Below, piece after piece: positions 44,278 to 45,988 of a stretch of 45,988 nt of DNA. The DNA comes from Limnobacter sp. CACIAM 66H1 (lineage in GTDB: Bacteria; Pseudomonadota; Gammaproteobacteria; Burkholderiales; Burkholderiaceae_B). Below the pieces are notes generated by a model. That model was not told where the DNA came from, did not search any database, and worked only from the letters and a program-made list of their open reading frames with translations. Position 1 is the stretch's first letter, and each line of letters starts with the position of its first letter. The stretch covers positions 1-45,988 of the forward strand of contig NZ_LUJK01000025.1 of assembly GCF_001601825.1 (NCBI RefSeq), in the 5' to 3' direction. A program made the position numbers and the translations under genes.

Positions 44278-45729
44278 TTAAATGCCTACACCCTTTGGAG
44301 CCAACATGCTCAGGCTGTACTTGTGTAAAAGTTGGTCTTTGAAGGCAGCCGTCACTGAACTTCTGCGGAACTGCAAATATTGCTCCGTAGTGGTCAAACT
44401 GGAGTGCCCCATCGCTCTACGTACTACATGCAAGCAATCCGTAATGGTGATACTTTCCTGCGCCCCTCCGGCCTTCAGCCTTGCGTTTTCTTGTGCCATA
44501 AAATCAAGCTCTAGGTTGAGTAGATTGACCGCAAAAGTGGCTCTCAGGTCATGGAAACTGAAGTCAGGAAAGGTAGGGTACTTTTCTCGAATCGCCTTTT
44601 TTAAATTAAGAACGACCACTTGCAAAGTGTTGCCCTTCTTGGTTTTGGCAGGTTTGTCGCCCAAGCTTGAAGACTTGAACTTGTCGTCAAGCGTGATGGG
44701 GTAGTCGTTCTCACCCTTACGGTCTAATTTCTCTTGGCGACTGGTCAGAAACGGTGCTCCGTGCGAACTTAGAAACACATAGTTGTTTTCGCTGTCACCG
44801 TAAAACGACCTCAGCCTTCTTTCTTTGGCCAACGGCGATTCAATGTAGGTCAGAAGGTCTTGCCTTAGCTCTGAAGACATCTGCAATTCATAGGACTTCT
44901 CAAACTTTGAGTCCACCAAACTATTCTTTCCGATTTCAATGTAATACGTGCCGTGAACACTTTGTGCATCCAACAACGACGACCATCTCAGTGTGCAGAC
45001 TGTTTGTAAACGTGCTCCCGTTTCGGTTGCAACCCTAAACATCAGTTGGTAGCAACGGTCAAGTTTGACTACTTCTTGCCATAAAATTTCCTGCTCCTTC
45101 GGTGTTAAAGGAGTAAGCAATCCACCATCATTTACCTGCCCTGGTCTAGCCACTTTAGGTGCGATAGGCACAGCCAAATCCGTGGTTGTTAATGCAAGTT
45201 GCTTTGCAAAACCTTCATTGTTGGTGATTTGTATGAATGCAGTTCTTGCCGTGTGTGTCCGTTCAAACATCACATCGTCTATCAAATCCCAGTTGCTCAA
45301 CCCTCTGTAAAAGTTGATGACGCAACTCATTCGCTTCTGTGCTGTTGAAGCCTTAATTTCTCCATTTTTGCAACGTCGAATCAGGTCTGCACGATAAAGG
45401 TAGGTTGGCCTGTCGAACTTATCCACAGGCATCTCCAGCGGGTCAAGCGACTCTTCTTCTAGGAACGCTGCGTAATCCAACAAGCTTCGAGCGTTGGAAT
45501 AAATGGTCTCTGAGTTGTAAGCAGACACCCCCACTTTGTCCTCTGCGTATTTCACCAAGTACGAGTTTCCGAGACTCCAAGGCTTGCCCGAAGAAAGATA
45601 GAGGAATGGGAAGTCTGGGTAGAACCCTTTAATAGAAGGTGGTTCGGACTGCAATTTGCCCACTGCGTTGATGTAAAAGCGCTGTGGGACAAACTGGGAA
45701 ATAGTGCGAAGAAAAGGAAGGTCTTTCAC
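44278..45729 (-). CDS. GinA-like tyrosine recombinase
   Basis: A 483-residue protein, first gene of the operon and nearest the right end. An N-terminal SAM-like DNA-binding region (about 65-175) precedes the catalytic domain (about 205-470). The catalytic set is complete: Arg240 in TETGARLQTVCTLRW, His393 and Arg396 in FSFHDLRATFAV, His442 in RRAMGHSSLTTTEQYL, and nucleophile Tyr451. Between, KTKKGNTLQ (about 362-370) is a possible position of the beta-hairpin Lys. The start is the GTG at 45729, 23 bp downstream of the LexA box. It corresponds to GinA and to TnpA of Tn554 by order. Confidence 0.83.
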   Translation of the reverse strand: MKDLPFLRTISQFVPQRFYINAVGKLQSEPPSIKGFYPDFPFLYLSSGKPWSLGNSYLVKYAEDKVGVSAYNSETIYSNARSLLDYAAFLEEESLDPLEMPVDKFDRPTYLYRADLIRRCKNGEIKASTAQKRMSCVINFYRGLSNWDLIDDVMFERTHTARTAFIQITNNEGFAKQLALTTTDLAVPIAPKVARPGQVNDGGLLTPLTPKEQEILWQEVVKLDRCYQLMFRVATETGARLQTVCTLRWSSLLDAQSVHGTYYIEIGKNSLVDSKFEKSYELQMSSELRQDLLTYIESPLAKERRLRSFYGDSENNYVFLSSHGAPFLTSRQEKLDRKGENDYPITLDDKFKSSSLGDKPAKTKKGNTLQVVVLNLKKAIREKYPTFPDFSFHDLRATFAVNLLNLELDFMAQENARLKAGGAQESITITDCLHVVRRAMGHSSLTTTEQYLQFRRSSVTAAFKDQLLHKYSLSMLAPKGVGI

Positions 45730-45751
45730 AAAGTAAATTCAGTGAAGTAAT

Positions 45752-45791
45752 TACTGTATAAGTATACAGTAAAACTGAATTAATTTGTCAA
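45752..45791 (-). promoter_or_regulatory. Promoter with LexA (SOS) box for the recombinase operon
   Basis: On the minus strand a consensus TTGACA (-35, plus 45786-45791) is followed after 17 bases by TGTATA (plus 45763-45768). The -10 lies inside a palindrome at 45752-45771, TACTGTATAAGTATACAGTA on the plus strand. This agrees with the E. coli LexA consensus (TACTGT, ten AT-rich bases, ACAGTA) at 18 of 20 positions and holds the CTGT-N8-ACAG core used by beta- and gammaproteobacteria. LexA repression and induction by DNA damage are inferred. Confidence 0.8.
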
Positions 45792-45798
45792 ATTAATT
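45778..45798. repeat. Perfect palindrome at the right end of the element
   Basis: AATTAATTTG-T-CAAATTAATT: two 10-bp arms around one base. It covers the -35 of the recombinase promoter and contains TGTCAA, the motif repeated at the left end. It is a good candidate for a recombinase or accessory-protein binding site that could also give autoregulation. Confidence 0.6.
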
Positions 45799-45814
45799 AT
45801 TTCAGCGTATCGCT

Positions 45815-45988
45815 TCAAAAAAATAATTCATCGGTACGCGTGAAGATTTCGCGCAGGTGCGTTTTTATTGTTTCTGGTGACAAGTCAAGCTTGCGGGCAA
45901 TTTCCTTGTTGGAAAGACCCGAGGCCAGAAAATGCATCACCTGCTGTTGCTTGTGGGTCAACTGAATACCGTTGTTTTGGCCAAGACG
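45815..45988 (-). pseudogene. 5' part of a LuxR-type response-regulator gene, truncated by the element (continues past window)
   Basis: Minus strand, open from the window edge: RLGQNNGIQLTHKQQQVMHFLASG, then LSNKEIARKLDLSPETIKTHLREIFTR, a standard LuxR/FixJ HTH through the recognition helix. It then ends abruptly in TDELFF and a TGA at 45815, about 20 residues too early. The lost end (NVKNRTQAV...) is at 39515-39592 on the other side of the element. The truncated product would lack helix 4 of the HTH, which supports dimer contacts in NarL-type regulators, so its activity is doubtful. The receiver domain should lie to the right of the window. Confidence 0.83.

Larger units (their letters stand above)
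39587..45831 (-). mobile_element. GInt-like (ginABCD) integrative element, cargo-less, inserted in a response-regulator gene
   Basis: About 6.24 kb between the two halves of a LuxR-type regulator gene. It contains a single minus-strand operon of three tyrosine recombinases and a small HTH/coiled-coil protein, plus about 320 bp of non-coding DNA after the last gene. This is the ginABCD layout of GInt genomic islands (three integrases and a small protein, cargo downstream, imperfect flanking repeats) and is related in plan to tnpABC of Tn554. The ends share ATTCAT (39587-39592 and 45826-45831), followed by TACCCTTGA on the left (39600-39608) and TACGCGTGA on the right (45835-45843): imperfect direct repeats with a 6-base length difference. 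No passenger gene is present. Exact crossover points are inferred. Confidence 0.8.

Noticed and set aside
39919-45729. A RIT (recombinase-in-trio) element instead of a GInt-like one
   Set aside because: RIT elements have three recombinases only; the large unequal proteins and the fourth HTH/coiled-coil gene fit ginABCD better. The possibility is not fully excluded.

Overview
The window looks like chromosome of a betaproteobacterium in the Burkholderiales, possibly Limnobacter-like. This rests on gene content and protein style (groESL with CIRCE, the yqjD/yqjE set, nrdR-ribD-ribE behind glyA, tyrS divergent from an M23 peptidase and anmK) and on a moderate GC content. The genus is a guess. No rRNA, tRNA or CRISPR array was recognised.

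Layout. 1-1.8 kb: groES-groEL (minus, groEL cut by the window edge) behind a heat-shock type promoter and a perfect CIRCE operator. 1.9-2.7 kb: membrane-anchored redoxin. 2.75-6.5 kb: a lone TRAP-type (DctP) binding protein divergent from a DctS/DctR-like two-component pair, without DctQ/DctM. 6.5-10.5 kb (minus): OmpA-like protein, ClC chloride channel, and a RhlE-type RNA helicase with a long repetitive tail. 10.8-14.2 kb: lipoprotein, PBP4 (dacB) and a yqjD-yqjE-like trio. 14.1-18.2 kb: ubiD, a lytic transglycosylase behind a long hairpin-rich leader, and an aminotransferase. 18.3-29.4 kb (plus): maeB, patatin phospholipase, fused pabB-pabC, Na+/H+ antiporter-like protein, mgtE, a two-domain glycosyltransferase fusion, a DUF3047 protein and an outer-membrane barrel. 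29.4-35.0 kb (minus): tyrS, histidine phosphatase, glyA, nrdR, ribD, ribE. 35.1-37.6 kb (plus): M23 endopeptidase and anmK.

37.7-46.0 kb is the accessory part. A LuxR-type response-regulator gene and a membrane histidine kinase once formed a minus-strand pair. A 6.2 kb element has inserted near the 3' end of the regulator gene: most of its HTH lies at 45815-45988 and its last 26 codons lie at 39515-39592. The element carries one tight operon of three large tyrosine recombinases and a small HTH/coiled-coil protein, matching the ginABCD plan of GInt genomic islands and resembling tnpABC of Tn554. It has no cargo. Its promoter has a consensus -35 overlapped downstream by a near-consensus LexA (SOS) box. 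The middle recombinase (GinB-like) lacks most catalytic residues. Both ends carry inverted repeats, and a GC-rich, strongly foldable segment lies between ginD and the left end. This is the most interesting system in the window.

Functional themes elsewhere are cell-wall turnover (dacB, slt, mepM-like, anmK), one-carbon, folate and riboflavin synthesis (glyA, pabBC, ribDE) and envelope or ion homeostasis (clc, antiporter, mgtE, OM proteins). All calls come from reading the sequence; no database search was run.
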